A stretch of DNA of 64,000 bases from an uncultured Croceitalea sp. (GCA_947494805.1 CANLWK010000002.1:1042662-1106661); one strand, 5' to 3'; counted from the first letter of the stretch, positions 17,981 to 27,659 are shown. Program-made: numbers and translations. The notes: a model not told the origin generated them from the letters alone.

Positions 17981-19696
17981 TCAATGCGATGAGGCTTCGC
18001 CTGCACCACTAGGGATTCTAATGTTCTCAACAATCTCTTGTACCTCCTCTGGTGGCTCTTCGGTGAATTTATTGACTATCAAGGCCACTACAAAGTTGAC
18101 CAACATGGCTATGGTACCAAAACCTTCTGGAGAGATACCGAACCACCAGCCATCTTTTAATCCGGCAACGGCAGCTTTACCGCCATCGAAAATTCCAAAT
18201 TTGAATTTAAGCATGTAGAACAGCATCAGTGAAATACCGACAATCATACCGGCAATGGCTCCTTTGCTGTTCATCTTCTTGTAAAAGATACCCAAAATTA
18301 TCGCAGGGAAAAATGATGCGGCGGCCAAACCAAAGGCCAGTGCAACTACTGCTGCCACAAAACCAGGAGGATTAATACCAAAATAACCAGCGATAACAAC
18401 TGCTCCGGCTGCTGATAACCTGGCCGCCCAAAGCTCACCTTTTTCAGAAAGGTCGGGCTTCAGTACGTTTTTGATCAAATCATGGGATACTGAAGACGAT
18501 ATTACCAATAAAAGGCCCGCAGCTGTTGACAAGGCAGCAGCTAGACCACCTGCGGCAATCAGGCCGATGACCCACGCCGGAAGATCTGCAATTTCAGGAT
18601 TGGCCAACACCATTATATCCCGGTCTACTTTCAACTCATTGATTTGAGGATCCGCTACATATTGGATTTTTCCATCACCATTTTTGTCATCATGACCTAT
18701 AAGACCGGTAGTCTCCCAATTGTTGAACCATTCAGGCATATCAGCATATTCTTTATTGCTGACCGTTTCAATAAGATTTGTTCTAGCGAATACGGCCACC
18801 GCAGGTGCGGTAGTATAAAGTATGGCAATGAACAACAAGGCCAAACCAGCAGATTTACGCGCATCTTTCACGCGTTTTACCGTAAAGAAACGAACGATTA
18901 CATGAGGTAGTCCCGCGGTACCCACCATTAAGGCCAGGGTAATGGCAAAAACATCTACCAAACTTTTAGAGCCGTTGGTATACTCTGCAAAACCAAGTTC
19001 GGTCGAAAGTCCATCAAGTTTATCCAAAAGATAGGTGCCTGAACCATCTGATAAAGTGCCGCCAAAACCTAATTGTGGAATGGGGTTGCCCGTCATTTGA
19101 ATGGAAATAAAGATTGCGGGTACCATAAAGGCAAAGATCAGCACACAATATTGGGCGACTTGGGTATAGGTGATACCTTTCATTCCGCCCAATACGGCAT
19201 AGAACAAAACAATGACCATACCGATGACCACCCCGGTTTCAATATCCACTTCAAGATATCTTGAAAAGACGATACCCACGCCACGCATTTGTCCGGCAAC
19301 ATAGGTAAACGAAACGATTAAAGCACAGACCACGGCGACGATACGAGCAGTTTTAGAGTAGTAGCGCTCGCCAATAAAATCAGGTACGGTAAACTTTCCG
19401 AATTTACGCAGGTAGGGTGCTAGCAATAATGCTAGGAGTACGTAGCCCCCAGTCCACCCCATTAAATATACGGCACCATCATATCCTGCAAACGATATGA
19501 TACCGGCCATGGAAATAAAAGATGCTGCAGACATCCAGTCCGCTGCGGTGGCCATGCCATTCGCCAAAGGCGAAACACCACCACCGGCAACATAGAATTC
19601 TTTGGTTGAACCTGCCCGTGACCATATAGCAATACCAATATAGAGGCTAAAGCTCAACAACACTAGGGCATACGTCCAAATTTGTACATCAGTCAT
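17981..19696 (-). CDS. sodium:solute symporter, ActP-like acetate permease
   Basis: The 571-residue protein is a multi-helix SLC5/SSF transporter: WSRAGSTKEFYVAGGGVSPL near the start, GMATAADWMSAASFISMAG, GGMKGITYTQVAQYC, and GTAGLPHVIVRFFTVKRVKD are hallmark segments of the ActP group. A hydrophilic insert at about 310-370 (EYADMPEWFNNWE, DDKNGDGKIQYVADP) is typical of the DUF4212-linked subgroup. The preceding gene encodes the DUF4212 partner (19-base gap). It likely takes up acetate or a similar short carboxylate with sodium, feeding the CoA ligases encoded downstream. Confidence 0.92.
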   Translation of the reverse strand: MTDVQIWTYALVLLSFSLYIGIAIWSRAGSTKEFYVAGGGVSPLANGMATAADWMSAASFISMAGIISFAGYDGAVYLMGWTGGYVLLALLLAPYLRKFGKFTVPDFIGERYYSKTARIVAVVCALIVSFTYVAGQMRGVGIVFSRYLEVDIETGVVIGMVIVLFYAVLGGMKGITYTQVAQYCVLIFAFMVPAIFISIQMTGNPIPQLGFGGTLSDGSGTYLLDKLDGLSTELGFAEYTNGSKSLVDVFAITLALMVGTAGLPHVIVRFFTVKRVKDARKSAGLALLFIAILYTTAPAVAVFARTNLIETVSNKEYADMPEWFNNWETTGLIGHDDKNGDGKIQYVADPQINELKVDRDIMVLANPEIADLPAWVIGLIAAGGLAAALSTAAGLLLVISSSVSHDLIKNVLKPDLSEKGELWAARLSAAGAVVIAGYFGINPPGFVAAVVALAFGLAAASFFPAIILGIFYKKMNSKGAIAGMIVGISLMLFYMLKFKFGIFDGGKAAVAGLKDGWWFGISPEGFGTIAMLVNFVVALIVNKFTEEPPEEVQEIVENIRIPSGAGEASSH

Positions 19697-19715
19697 AATT
19701 GTAATTTTTGGTTAG

Positions 19716-19979
19716 TTAATCGACGTCGTAGCCGTATTTTTTATCTAGTTTGTTCATTAAGCGCACGTAAACGAAAATCAAAATGACGAATACGTAAATA
19801 GATCCTTGTTGTGCAAACCAGAAGCCCAGTTTGAATCCACCGATGCGTATATTGTTCAATGCATCTTTAAACAATATTCCGGCTCCATACGAAACTGCGA
19901 ACCAAATTGTTAAGAGAATTAAGAGATACCTGAGGTTCTCTTTCCAGTAGGCCGAAGCCTTTTTTTGTTTTTCTGACAT
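19716..19979 (-). CDS. DUF4212 small subunit of the sodium/solute symporter
   Basis: The 87-residue protein has two membrane helices (LRYLLILLTIWFAVSYGAG and GFKLGFWFAQQGSIYVFVIL) and the pattern KASAYWKENLRYL at the start and RLMNKLDKKYGYD at the end, which matches DUF4212. These small proteins occur directly before ActP-like symporters, in the same way that YjcH goes with ActP in enterobacteria. It sits between the porin (13-base gap) and the symporter (19-base gap). Confidence 0.93.
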   Translation of the reverse strand: MSEKQKKASAYWKENLRYLLILLTIWFAVSYGAGILFKDALNNIRIGGFKLGFWFAQQGSIYVFVILIFVYVRLMNKLDKKYGYDVD

Positions 19980-19992
19980 AATCTGTTGGTTT

Positions 19993-21204
19993 TTATAAGT
20001 AAATCATTGCTTGTAAGGTCAAAAGACCGTTGCTATCGGCATTGCCCACTTTTGTATTCGAGTATTCCAGGCTTAGTTTTGAATGGTGGCCCGTCATAAA
20101 AATATTGGCGCCCAATCCAAAACGATTTGAGTTATCATCAATGGCATCAATTGACCTCGTTTGATATGATAGATATGGTTGAAACCTTGTTTTCTCCTTG
20201 GCACCTGAAAGCAAATAGCCAATATGGCCATAGGCCAAATTACCGGTGGCATAAGCCCCGAGGTTATAGTTTTCACCGTAATCGTTGCTCTGGTATACGG
20301 CGTAAGCGGTAATGGCCGAGCCATCTTGGCCCAAGGGAGCATCATAGAAAGCATCAACAGCAAATATATTGACATCGGCACCATCGCCATCTGCCTCAAC
20401 AACGCCATTGCGGTGGTTAAAGAAGCCCGCGCCAATATTAAATACCTTTTTACTACCTAGATAGGTACCTACCTTGTAAGGTAAGAAATTAGACTCTTCA
20501 TCAAGAAAGTTATAATCAAAATACCCTTGAATCACTTTTCCTGCATCGGCAGAACCTAAAATACGTCGACCACTGTAAGTGGTCACGCCATCAGCAATAG
20601 GATCACGTGTATCCAATGTACTTGTACCAGCCTCATTAAAGGCTACGCGATATTGCAGCCGACCTACCCTACCCTTGGCATACACCCCTATATGCCTTGC
20701 AAATTGATCAGAGAGGCCAATAGTGGCCCATGATTGACGGTTGTTGTCCAATGTCATCATGTTCAGTGTGCTTTGATTGTTCAGTCGCGAGATACCGTTC
20801 CAATAGTGCAGTCCGGCGCCGATATCAAAGTTTTTGGCAACTTTCCATTCGCCCCAAAAATCATGGAAAAACAATTGTGAACGCTCTCCAGTACCAATAG
20901 GACTGGTATTTCCCCCGTTTAAGCTGTTCAGCCCAAAATGGGTCAGGATCAAAAATTTTTTGTTTAACTGTGTAAATGTTAAGAAACGTGCCCTTCTTAT
21001 ACTAAAATTGAGCTTACTGGCGTCATCGGGAACATTATCATTGTATTGTGCCCAAAACTGACCCCAAGCAATAAAGCGCATGTACTTGGTGCCATCATCA
21101 TTTAGTTTAACTTTGTAACCTCCTGTATATTCGGTGTTTCCCTGCGCGGATGCAAAATGACCTACCAGCAGACATAGTGCCAGTCCATAGAATACTTTTT
21201 TCAT
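19993..21204 (-). CDS. outer-membrane porin of the acetate-uptake operon
   Basis: The 403-residue protein has a signal peptide (MKKVFYGLALCLLVGHFASA) and then alternating beta-strand sequence with many aromatic ends, such as KYMRFIAWGQFWAQY, HDFWGEWKVAKNFDIGAGL and a terminal strand LLTLQAMIYL. This is the form of a 16-18-stranded porin of the OprP/OprO type seen in Bacteroidota. It leads the operon with DUF4212 and the ActP-like symporter, so it most likely lets acetate or a related small acid through the outer membrane. About 95 bases separate it from the zinc-ribbon/HTH gene upstream. Confidence 0.85.
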   Translation of the reverse strand: MKKVFYGLALCLLVGHFASAQGNTEYTGGYKVKLNDDGTKYMRFIAWGQFWAQYNDNVPDDASKLNFSIRRARFLTFTQLNKKFLILTHFGLNSLNGGNTSPIGTGERSQLFFHDFWGEWKVAKNFDIGAGLHYWNGISRLNNQSTLNMMTLDNNRQSWATIGLSDQFARHIGVYAKGRVGRLQYRVAFNEAGTSTLDTRDPIADGVTTYSGRRILGSADAGKVIQGYFDYNFLDEESNFLPYKVGTYLGSKKVFNIGAGFFNHRNGVVEADGDGADVNIFAVDAFYDAPLGQDGSAITAYAVYQSNDYGENYNLGAYATGNLAYGHIGYLLSGAKEKTRFQPYLSYQTRSIDAIDDNSNRFGLGANIFMTGHHSKLSLEYSNTKVGNADSNGLLTLQAMIYL

Positions 21205-21299
21205 TTTTTAGATATTATGGTTTATTGCATGCACCACGAACATCTAAAAAAATCACTGCCAAATAAAAGTTAATATAGTTTTTCGGTAAATTACTATAG

Positions 21300-21713
21300 C
21301 TATTCTCTGAAACGTTCCCATTTTATGAGCATAAACTTGTCCCCCAGCTCGGTAACCAATACTCCAGCCCCTTTAATATTCTCTGATTTTTGAAAGTACT
21401 CCTGCAACTCATTTTGGTTTAAAATCTTGTATGTAGGATGATACTCAGAATTGTAGGGCCGTTTGATATTGTATTTGCGTACCCAGTTCATGACAGACAC
21501 GTGTGAAACGCCTAAAATGCGTTCAATCTCACGATAGGTCAAACCCTCTAAATACAATTGCAATGCTTTGTTAACGTAATAGTTGTCTATCTGTTTACCC
21601 AATTTGCCCACCGTAAAAAAATAACCGCAGGATTTACACTTATAGCGTTGACGGCTTTTAATGATTCCGGCCTTGATAAATCTTTCAGATTGGCAATTAG
21701 GACATGCTTGCAT
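21300..21713 (-). CDS. IS1-type zinc ribbon plus helix-turn-helix protein (possible domesticated transposase part)
   Basis: The 137-residue protein starts with a zinc ribbon (CPNCQSERFIKAGIIKSRQ, then CKSCGYFF) followed by a helix-turn-helix (LTYREIERILGVSHVSVMNW), the same order as the InsA part of IS1-family transposases. After about residue 85 comes a C-terminal segment (VLVTELGDKFMLIKWERFRE) that does not look like a DDE catalytic domain. I see no inverted repeats or second reading frame around it. A regulator built from a transposase DNA-binding part is the best reading. Its place, just upstream of and co-directional with the acetate-uptake operon, makes it a candidate regulator of that operon. 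Confidence 0.72.
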   Translation of the reverse strand: MQACPNCQSERFIKAGIIKSRQRYKCKSCGYFFTVGKLGKQIDNYYVNKALQLYLEGLTYREIERILGVSHVSVMNWVRKYNIKRPYNSEYHPTYKILNQNELQEYFQKSENIKGAGVLVTELGDKFMLIKWERFRE

Positions 21714-21861
21714 ATACAGCTATACTTATTTTGCATAAATATATCAATTTAGCATTAATTAAAATAATTGTTCAATTTTTAATATTCTTCATTAAACAAA
21801 TACATGTTTTAAGAAGTTTTCAAAAAGAAGCGTAAAGATTTGCTAAAGTGGTAATTTGAAT

Positions 21862-22812
21862 CTATTTCTTTAAATAATCTGTTACGTTGGTCAGAATGCG
21901 TTCTTCGATGTTCTCAATTTTCGCTTTTTGGAACTTTTCACCCATTATACTCTCATAAAGTTCAATGTATCGTTCAGACACAGAACTAATGTAGGCATCA
22001 CTCATCTCAGGCACAGTCTGTCCTTCCAAGCCCTGAAAGCCATTTGAAATAAGCCATTGGCGCACAAACTCTTTTGAAAGTTGCTTTTGTGCGTCTCCTC
22101 TGGCCTGTCGTGCTTCATAACCCTCGGCATAGAAGTATCGCGAAGAATCTGGGGTATGTATCTCATCAATCAAGACAATTTCACCATCTACGGTTTTTCC
22201 AAATTCATATTTGGTATCCACCAAAATCAATCCGCGTTTGGCCGCCAATTCGGTTCCCCTCTGAAAAAGAGCTTTGGTATACTTCTCAAGAATGGCATAA
22301 TCATCGGCGCTAACAATACCGCGATTTAAAATTTCAGATTTTGAAATATCTTCATCATGGTCTCCTTTTTCAGCCTTTGTTGCCGGAGTGATAATTGGTT
22401 CGGGAAATTTATCATTCTCCCGCATTCCCTCGGGCATGGCCTCACCGCACAGTATTCGCGTGCCAGTTTTGTATTCACGTGCCGCATGGCCCGACATATA
22501 GCCTCTGATAACCATCTCTACCTTAAACGGTTCACAGGCCTTGCCTATGGCAACATTCGGGTCTGGTGTGGCCAGCAACCAATTGGGCACGATATCTTCG
22601 GTTGCCTGCATCATCTTTGTGGCAATCTGATTGAGGATCTGTCCTTTATATGGTATCCCTTTTGGCATCACCACATCAAAGGCGGATAAACGGTCCGTGG
22701 CTATCATGACCAAAATATTGTTTTCAAGGGTATAGACTTCTCTTACTTTTCCTTTGTATACGGATTTTTGACCGGGAAAGTCAAAACTAGTATCCATGAT
22801 AGTGTTCGACAT
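21862..22812 (-). CDS. purC: SAICAR synthase (purine biosynthesis)
   Basis: Phosphoribosylaminoimidazole-succinocarboxamide synthase joins CAIR and aspartate with ATP. The 316-residue product has the family signatures [57 protein letters not shown] and [13 protein letters not shown]. The size fits the longer bacterial/yeast-like form. The start [15 protein letters not shown] is at 22812; a second ATG five codons later is also possible. It lies downstream of phoH on the same strand with a 123-base gap. Confidence 0.97.
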   Translation of the reverse strand: MSNTIMDTSFDFPGQKSVYKGKVREVYTLENNILVMIATDRLSAFDVVMPKGIPYKGQILNQIATKMMQATEDIVPNWLLATPDPNVAIGKACEPFKVEMVIRGYMSGHAAREYKTGTRILCGEAMPEGMRENDKFPEPIITPATKAEKGDHDEDISKSEILNRGIVSADDYAILEKYTKALFQRGTELAAKRGLILVDTKYEFGKTVDGEIVLIDEIHTPDSSRYFYAEGYEARQARGDAQKQLSKEFVRQWLISNGFQGLEGQTVPEMSDAYISSVSERYIELYESIMGEKFQKAKIENIEERILTNVTDYLKK

Positions 22813-22935
22813 GTTTACTCGAATATTTAATTTTACTACAGATTCTGGCTTTTGTTTCAGGACAAGAATTTCAAAGAGCTTAACCCATTGATAATCAGGT
22901 TGCCACTTCGCGCTATTGGTTTTTGCCCTTTAATT

Positions 22936-23886
22936 TTAGTTCTGGTGCTCAATATTTTTATAGGCATCGATGACTTTCTTGACCAGTTTATGGCGAATTA
23001 CGTCTTTATCATCTAAATAGATGATACTGATACCCTCAACATTTTTAAGAATCAATAAAGCCTCCTTTAATCCTGAAATGACCCTGCGTGGCAAATCTAT
23101 TTGTCCTGGATCACCCGTAAGCAAAAACTTGGCATTCTTGCCCATTCGGGTCAGGAACATCTTCATTTGGGCATGAGTGGTGTTCTGTGCCTCATCAAGA
23201 ATAACAAAGGCATTATCTAACGTTCGACCACGCATGAAGGCCATAGGAGCAATTTGAATAGTACCGTCTTCAATATACTTTTCCAACTTTTCAGGGGCAA
23301 TCATATCTCGTAATGCGTCATATAACGGTTGCATATAAGGATCTAATTTTTCCTTTAAATCTCCAGGTAAAAAACCGAGATTCTCTCCAGCTTCAACAGC
23401 TGGCCTTGTCAAAATAATGCGACGTACTTGTTTTTCTTTCAGTGCTTTTACCGCCAATGCCACCCCAGTATAGGTCTTACCAGTACCTGCCGGGCCTATG
23501 GCAAAGACCATATCGTCTTTTTTACAGGCATCGACCAAACGTCGCTGATTTGCCGTTTGGGCTTTTATCAAGCGACCACTGACACCATGAACCAATACCT
23601 CGCCACTTGACTTTGAAGAAGTTTCTTCTTGACCATTACTGGTCAATACACGTTCAATAGCATTTTCGTCAAGCTTATTATACTTTGCAAAGTGTGCCGT
23701 AAGCATGTCGAAACGCCTATCGAATTCTTCGAGCATTTCTTCATCGCCATAAACTTTGATCTTGCTTCCGCGAGCAACAATCTTCAGTTTGGGAAAGTAC
23801 TTTTTCAACAATTGAATATTCTCATTCTGCTGCCCAAAGAAGTCTCTTGGGCTAATCTCTGTCAATTCTATTACAAGTTCGTTCAA
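22936..23886 (-). CDS. PhoH-like ATPase
   Basis: The 316-residue protein has an N-terminal KH-like region (about 30-75) and a P-loop ATPase domain with Walker A FAIGPAGTGKTYTG (about 130-143), LTRPAVEAGENLGFLPGDL and Walker B FVILDEAQNTT, all typical of the PhoH family. Members are linked to RNA handling and ribosome maturation in other bacteria. It is transcribed away from the SAM-hydrolase gene and towards purC. Confidence 0.95.
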   Translation of the reverse strand: MNELVIELTEISPRDFFGQQNENIQLLKKYFPKLKIVARGSKIKVYGDEEMLEEFDRRFDMLTAHFAKYNKLDENAIERVLTSNGQEETSSKSSGEVLVHGVSGRLIKAQTANQRRLVDACKKDDMVFAIGPAGTGKTYTGVALAVKALKEKQVRRIILTRPAVEAGENLGFLPGDLKEKLDPYMQPLYDALRDMIAPEKLEKYIEDGTIQIAPMAFMRGRTLDNAFVILDEAQNTTHAQMKMFLTRMGKNAKFLLTGDPGQIDLPRRVISGLKEALLILKNVEGISIIYLDDKDVIRHKLVKKVIDAYKNIEHQN

Positions 23887-24011
23887 AGAAATACTGCTAT
23901 TAGGGATTGTGGGATTATTTAGAAAAAATCGTTACTTCTTTTTGCTTAATTTTACCCACAAACTTAACCAAAAAAGCCATTTAGCGCTTAAAAACATATC
24001 AACAGTACCGC

Positions 24012-24842
24012 ATGGCAATTATAACACTAACAACTGATTTTGGACGTAAAGACCATTTCGTTGCAGCCATAAAAGGTACCCTGCTCAAAGAAATCGATAC
24101 CATTACCCTTGTTGATATTTCACATGAGGTTTCTCCGTTTAATATTCAAGAGTGCGCCTACCTCTTGAAAAATGTGTATAGATCGTTCCCAAAAGGAACC
24201 ATTCATATCGTTGGGGTAGATTCAGAATGGTCGCCCGAAAACGAGCATATTGCGGTCAGTGTTGATGGGCATTATTTTGTTGGTGCCAATAACGGAGTTA
24301 TTTCATTGATTACTGCTGAGATCGATCCAGAGAAAGTAACCCAAATCAATCTGCCCGACACCAAAACCTCCTCTTTTCCGGTACTTGATGTATTTGCAAA
24401 GGTTGCAGCACACCTAGCACGTGGTGGAACTTTAGAGGTGGTAAGCAAACCGTTCAATGCACTGCGAGAACTCAAAGAATTTGAACCACGAATCACAAAC
24501 GATGGAAAGACCATTGTCGGAAATATCATATATATTGACAACTACGGCAATGTGGTCACAAATATTCAGAAAACACTGTTCGAGGCCTACAGAAACGGCC
24601 GTGATTTTGAGATTATCGCTCGAACAGAGAAAGTAAGAACCATTCATAAATCGTACAATGGCATTGTAAATTACGACTTGGAAAAGAACCAGCGCAAAGG
24701 CCCAGGCGATTTATTGGCACTTTTCAACTCGTCAGGCTATATTGAGCTGGCTATTTATAAAAGTGATTTAAATTCGGTCGGTGGAGCGTCGACCTTGGTC
24801 GGTCTAAATTATCGCGATGTCATAACCATAAATTTTATGTAA
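24012..24842 (+). CDS. SAM hydroxide adenosyltransferase (DUF62 family)
   Basis: The 276-residue protein begins ITLTTDFGRKDHFVAAIKG and contains DISHEVSPFNIQECAYLLKN and VGANNGVISLI, the N-terminal catalytic signatures of the DUF62 family. Its C-terminal beta domain includes NIIYIDNYGNVVTNI. Characterised members split S-adenosylmethionine with water/hydroxide into adenosine and methionine; the same fold includes fluorinase and chlorinase, whose halide loop is not evident here. It is followed with no gap (stop codon then ATG) by the monooxygenase-like gene. Confidence 0.93.
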   Translation: MAIITLTTDFGRKDHFVAAIKGTLLKEIDTITLVDISHEVSPFNIQECAYLLKNVYRSFPKGTIHIVGVDSEWSPENEHIAVSVDGHYFVGANNGVISLITAEIDPEKVTQINLPDTKTSSFPVLDVFAKVAAHLARGGTLEVVSKPFNALRELKEFEPRITNDGKTIVGNIIYIDNYGNVVTNIQKTLFEAYRNGRDFEIIARTEKVRTIHKSYNGIVNYDLEKNQRKGPGDLLALFNSSGYIELAIYKSDLNSVGGASTLVGLNYRDVITINFM

Positions 24843-25136
24843 ATGTTGGTACGTATTGTAAAACTCACCTTTAAAGTCGAAAATATTTCTAGTTTTGAAC
24901 AAATTTTTGAGGAGACCAATCCGTTCATCCGAAATTTTGAAGGTTGTGAATTTTTAGAGGCGTACCAAGAAAAAGACAATCCAAAAGTTTTTTTTACGTA
25001 CAGTCATTGGAAAGATGAAACCGCATTGAACAACTATCGAAACTCTGATTTTTTTAAGTCGGTTTGGTCTAAAACAAAAGTGTTGTTTGATGCAAAACCC
25101 GAAGCTTGGAGCGTTAGAAAAGTGGTTGGATGTTAG
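24843..25136 (+). CDS. antibiotic-biosynthesis-monooxygenase-like (ABM) small protein
   Basis: The 97-residue protein is a single ferredoxin-like domain of the ABM type: VRIVKLTFKVENISSFEQIF at the start, FLEAYQEKDNPKVFFTYSHW in the middle and RNSDFFKSVWSKTKVLFD towards the end. ABM proteins act as small oxygenases or structural dimers; the substrate is unknown. Its ATG follows the stop codon of the SAM-hydrolase gene directly, so the two form an operon. Confidence 0.85.
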   Translation: MLVRIVKLTFKVENISSFEQIFEETNPFIRNFEGCEFLEAYQEKDNPKVFFTYSHWKDETALNNYRNSDFFKSVWSKTKVLFDAKPEAWSVRKVVGC

Positions 25137-25260
25137 ATGTTAGAAAGATGAACATGAAAACAATCAAAACTATCGGTCATTTAATAAAGCTTGCACAAAC
25201 TAATGCATTAAACTAGCTGCACTAAATGAATCGAAGTTTTGAACTTGAATTTAAAAATTA

Positions 25261-25992
25261 ATGCTCGCAATTTTTAAAAAGGAAATAAGATCTTTTTTCA
25301 CATCGTCCATAGGCTATCTTATTATTGGACTATTCTTATTGCTCAATGGGCTGTTTCTATGGGTCTTCAAAGGGGATTTCAATGTATTCGATTACGGTTT
25401 TTCAGATTTGAGCAATTTTTTTCTACTGGCACCATGGGTGTTTCTGTTTTTGATTCCGGCAATTACAATGAAAAGCTTTTCTGAAGAGCGTAAACTGGGC
25501 ACCTTAGAATTATTGTTGATCAAACCTGTAAGTGTTCTAAAGATGGTTCTCGCCAAGTTTGGTGGGGCACTCGTGCTCTGTTTGATGGCCGTGGCGCCTA
25601 CAGTGGTCTACGTTTTAGCCATTGATGATTTGGGCATGGTAGCGGGCAACTATGATATAGGGGTCATTTTGGGATCTTATTTCGGATTATTGTTTTTAAT
25701 GGCCAGTTATACAAGTATTGGCGTATTTGCCTCTTCATTGTCAGATAACCAAATCGCAGCATTCATTTTGGCCATAGTGCTTGCTTTTATGGTTTTTTTC
25801 GGGTTCGAAGCTCTAGCCACGCTACTATCGGATGGCACCACACAACAACTTGTCAAATCTTTTGGGGCAAAAACACATTATGAAAGTATCGCACGTGGTA
25901 TAATTGATACTAGGGATATTGTTTATTTTTTAGGATTGACCCTATTCTTTTTATACCTGACCCATAATCGCATAAAACACCTTACCAAATGA
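25261..25992 (+). CDS. gldF: gliding motility ABC transporter permease GldF
   Basis: The 243-residue membrane protein has six predicted helices (for example IGYLIIGLFLLLNGLFLWVF and AAFILAIVLAFMVFFGFEAL) and the ABC-2 permease pattern around ITMKSFSEERKLGTLELLL. It resembles GldF, which with GldG and the ATPase GldA forms an ABC transporter needed for gliding in flavobacteria. Its stop overlaps the gldG start by 4 bases. No gldA gene is in the window. Confidence 0.94.
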   Translation: MLAIFKKEIRSFFTSSIGYLIIGLFLLLNGLFLWVFKGDFNVFDYGFSDLSNFFLLAPWVFLFLIPAITMKSFSEERKLGTLELLLIKPVSVLKMVLAKFGGALVLCLMAVAPTVVYVLAIDDLGMVAGNYDIGVILGSYFGLLFLMASYTSIGVFASSLSDNQIAAFILAIVLAFMVFFGFEALATLLSDGTTQQLVKSFGAKTHYESIARGIIDTRDIVYFLGLTLFFLYLTHNRIKHLTK

Positions 25993-27659
25993 AGAAAGTA
26001 GCCGTACTCACCTTGGTAAAGGGGTTATTGGCATTGCTAATACTTAATGTATTGTCAAGCTTTGTATACCATCGGTTTGATTTGACCGAAGACCGACGAT
26101 ACACACTTTCAGAAGAAGCCTTGCGAACCGTACAAAAATTTGACGCACCTGTTATTGTAGATGTCTTATTAGATGGTAAACTTCCAGCAGAATTTGCGAA
26201 GTTAAGAACCGAGACCCGACTACTGCTGGAGCAGTTTGCCTCAAGTAACGAGAATATCAAATTTGATTTTGTAAATCCCATAGCGGAAGGTGGGTCAAGG
26301 GAACAAACGATTTCAGAGCTACAACAAATCGGACTGACCCCGGCAAATGTGACCATTGAAGAAAACGGTAAGGTCTCGCAAGAGTTGGTTTTTCCGTGGG
26401 CAATGGTCAATTACAACAATAAGACCGTTAAAGTACCGCTATTAAAAAATAAATTGGGCAGCTCATCTGAAGACCGTATCAACAACTCGGTACAACAATT
26501 GGAATATGCCTTTGCAGATGCTTTCACAAAACTCTCCCTTAAAGAGAAAAAACGGGTTGCAGTAATCAAAGGAAATGGTGAACTTGGCGATATCCATTTG
26601 GCAGACTATTTGACCACGATCCGGGATTACTATAATATTGGAGCAATTACGCTGGATTCGGTTTCAGATAATCCACAAAAGGTTTTGGACCGGTTGAACA
26701 ATTTTGATCTTGCCCTTATTGCAAAACCCACCGAGGCCTTTACAGACGCTGAGAAATTTGTTTTGGACCAGTTCATTGTCAATGGGGGAAAATCGATTTG
26801 GCTTATTGATCAAGTCGCTATGGAACTGGATAGCCTATTCAATGAGAACGCTAGTTCCGTTGCCATACCACGTGATTTAAACCTCAACGACTTCTTTTTC
26901 AAATATGGCGTGCGCATCAATTCTGTGTTGGTCAATGACTTGTACAACACCCCTATTGTATTGGCGACCGGTGAAGCCGACGAGTCTCAGTACAATCCAC
27001 TTCCCTGGGTGTACCATCCCATGGTGTTTTCAAAAAACGACCATCCCATAAACAAAAACATAGAGGCTTCACGATTACAGTTTGCCAATGCGCTTGATAC
27101 TTTGTCAAACAGCAACACTAAGACAATTATCTTGCAATCGTCACCACTTTCAAAAGCGGATGGCACACCTAAACAAATAAGCCTGAACATATTGAACCAA
27201 CAGCCCGATCAACAGCTGTATATGAACAAGGGTAATTTACCAATGGGCGTGTTGATCGAAGGAGAGTTCACTTCTGCTTTTACCAATAGGGTCAAACCTG
27301 TAACACTCAAAGAAACGCTGGAGAATGGGCCGAAAAACAAAATGATTGTCATTGCTGATGGTGATATCATCAAAAACCAGTTACGCAATGGAAGACCATT
27401 ACAATTGGGCTATGACAAATGGACCAACAACACCTACGGCAACAAAGAGTTCTTGGTCAATGGCACCAACTATCTCTTAGACGATACGGGACTTATAAAC
27501 ATTCGGAACAAAAAAGTGACAATTCCGCTGTTGGATCCAAAAAAAATAGCAAATTCCAAGAGTAAGTGGCAGTTGATAAATACTGGTATACCAGTCCTTT
27601 TGACCGTGATTTTCGGTCTGGTATTTCATTACCTTCGTAAAAAGAAATTTTCGGCTTAG
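25989..27659 (+). CDS. gldG: gliding motility ABC transporter substrate-binding subunit GldG
   Basis: The 556-residue protein has an N-terminal membrane helix (LVKGLLALLILNVLSSFVYH) with FDLTEDRRYTLSEEAL directly after, a signature of the GldG/DUF4350-like family. A large periplasmic part follows, then a C-terminal helix (LINTGIPVLLTVIFGLVFHY) before a basic tail. It is translated together with gldF (4-base overlap). The pair supports surface motility in this organism and fits with type IX secretion elsewhere in the genome. Confidence 0.94.
   Translation: MKKVAVLTLVKGLLALLILNVLSSFVYHRFDLTEDRRYTLSEEALRTVQKFDAPVIVDVLLDGKLPAEFAKLRTETRLLLEQFASSNENIKFDFVNPIAEGGSREQTISELQQIGLTPANVTIEENGKVSQELVFPWAMVNYNNKTVKVPLLKNKLGSSSEDRINNSVQQLEYAFADAFTKLSLKEKKRVAVIKGNGELGDIHLADYLTTIRDYYNIGAITLDSVSDNPQKVLDRLNNFDLALIAKPTEAFTDAEKFVLDQFIVNGGKSIWLIDQVAMELDSLFNENASSVAIPRDLNLNDFFFKYGVRINSVLVNDLYNTPIVLATGEADESQYNPLPWVYHPMVFSKNDHPINKNIEASRLQFANALDTLSNSNTKTIILQSSPLSKADGTPKQISLNILNQQPDQQLYMNKGNLPMGVLIEGEFTSAFTNRVKPVTLKETLENGPKNKMIVIADGDIIKNQLRNGRPLQLGYDKWTNNTYGNKEFLVNGTNYLLDDTGLINIRNKKVTIPLLDPKKIANSKSKWQLINTGIPVLLTVIFGLVFHYLRKKKFSA

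Noticed and set aside
21300-21713. Active insertion sequence
   Set aside because: Only an InsA-like DNA-binding part is present; no DDE catalytic region, terminal inverted repeats or target duplication could be seen.
24012-24842. Fluorinase or chlorinase instead of SAM hydrolase
   Set aside because: Same fold, but the halide-binding insert loop of those enzymes is not evident and the length fits the common DUF62 form.
25123-25142. Short tandem GATGTTA repeat after the ABM gene
   Set aside because: Only two short copies with no wider structure; not more than expected by chance.
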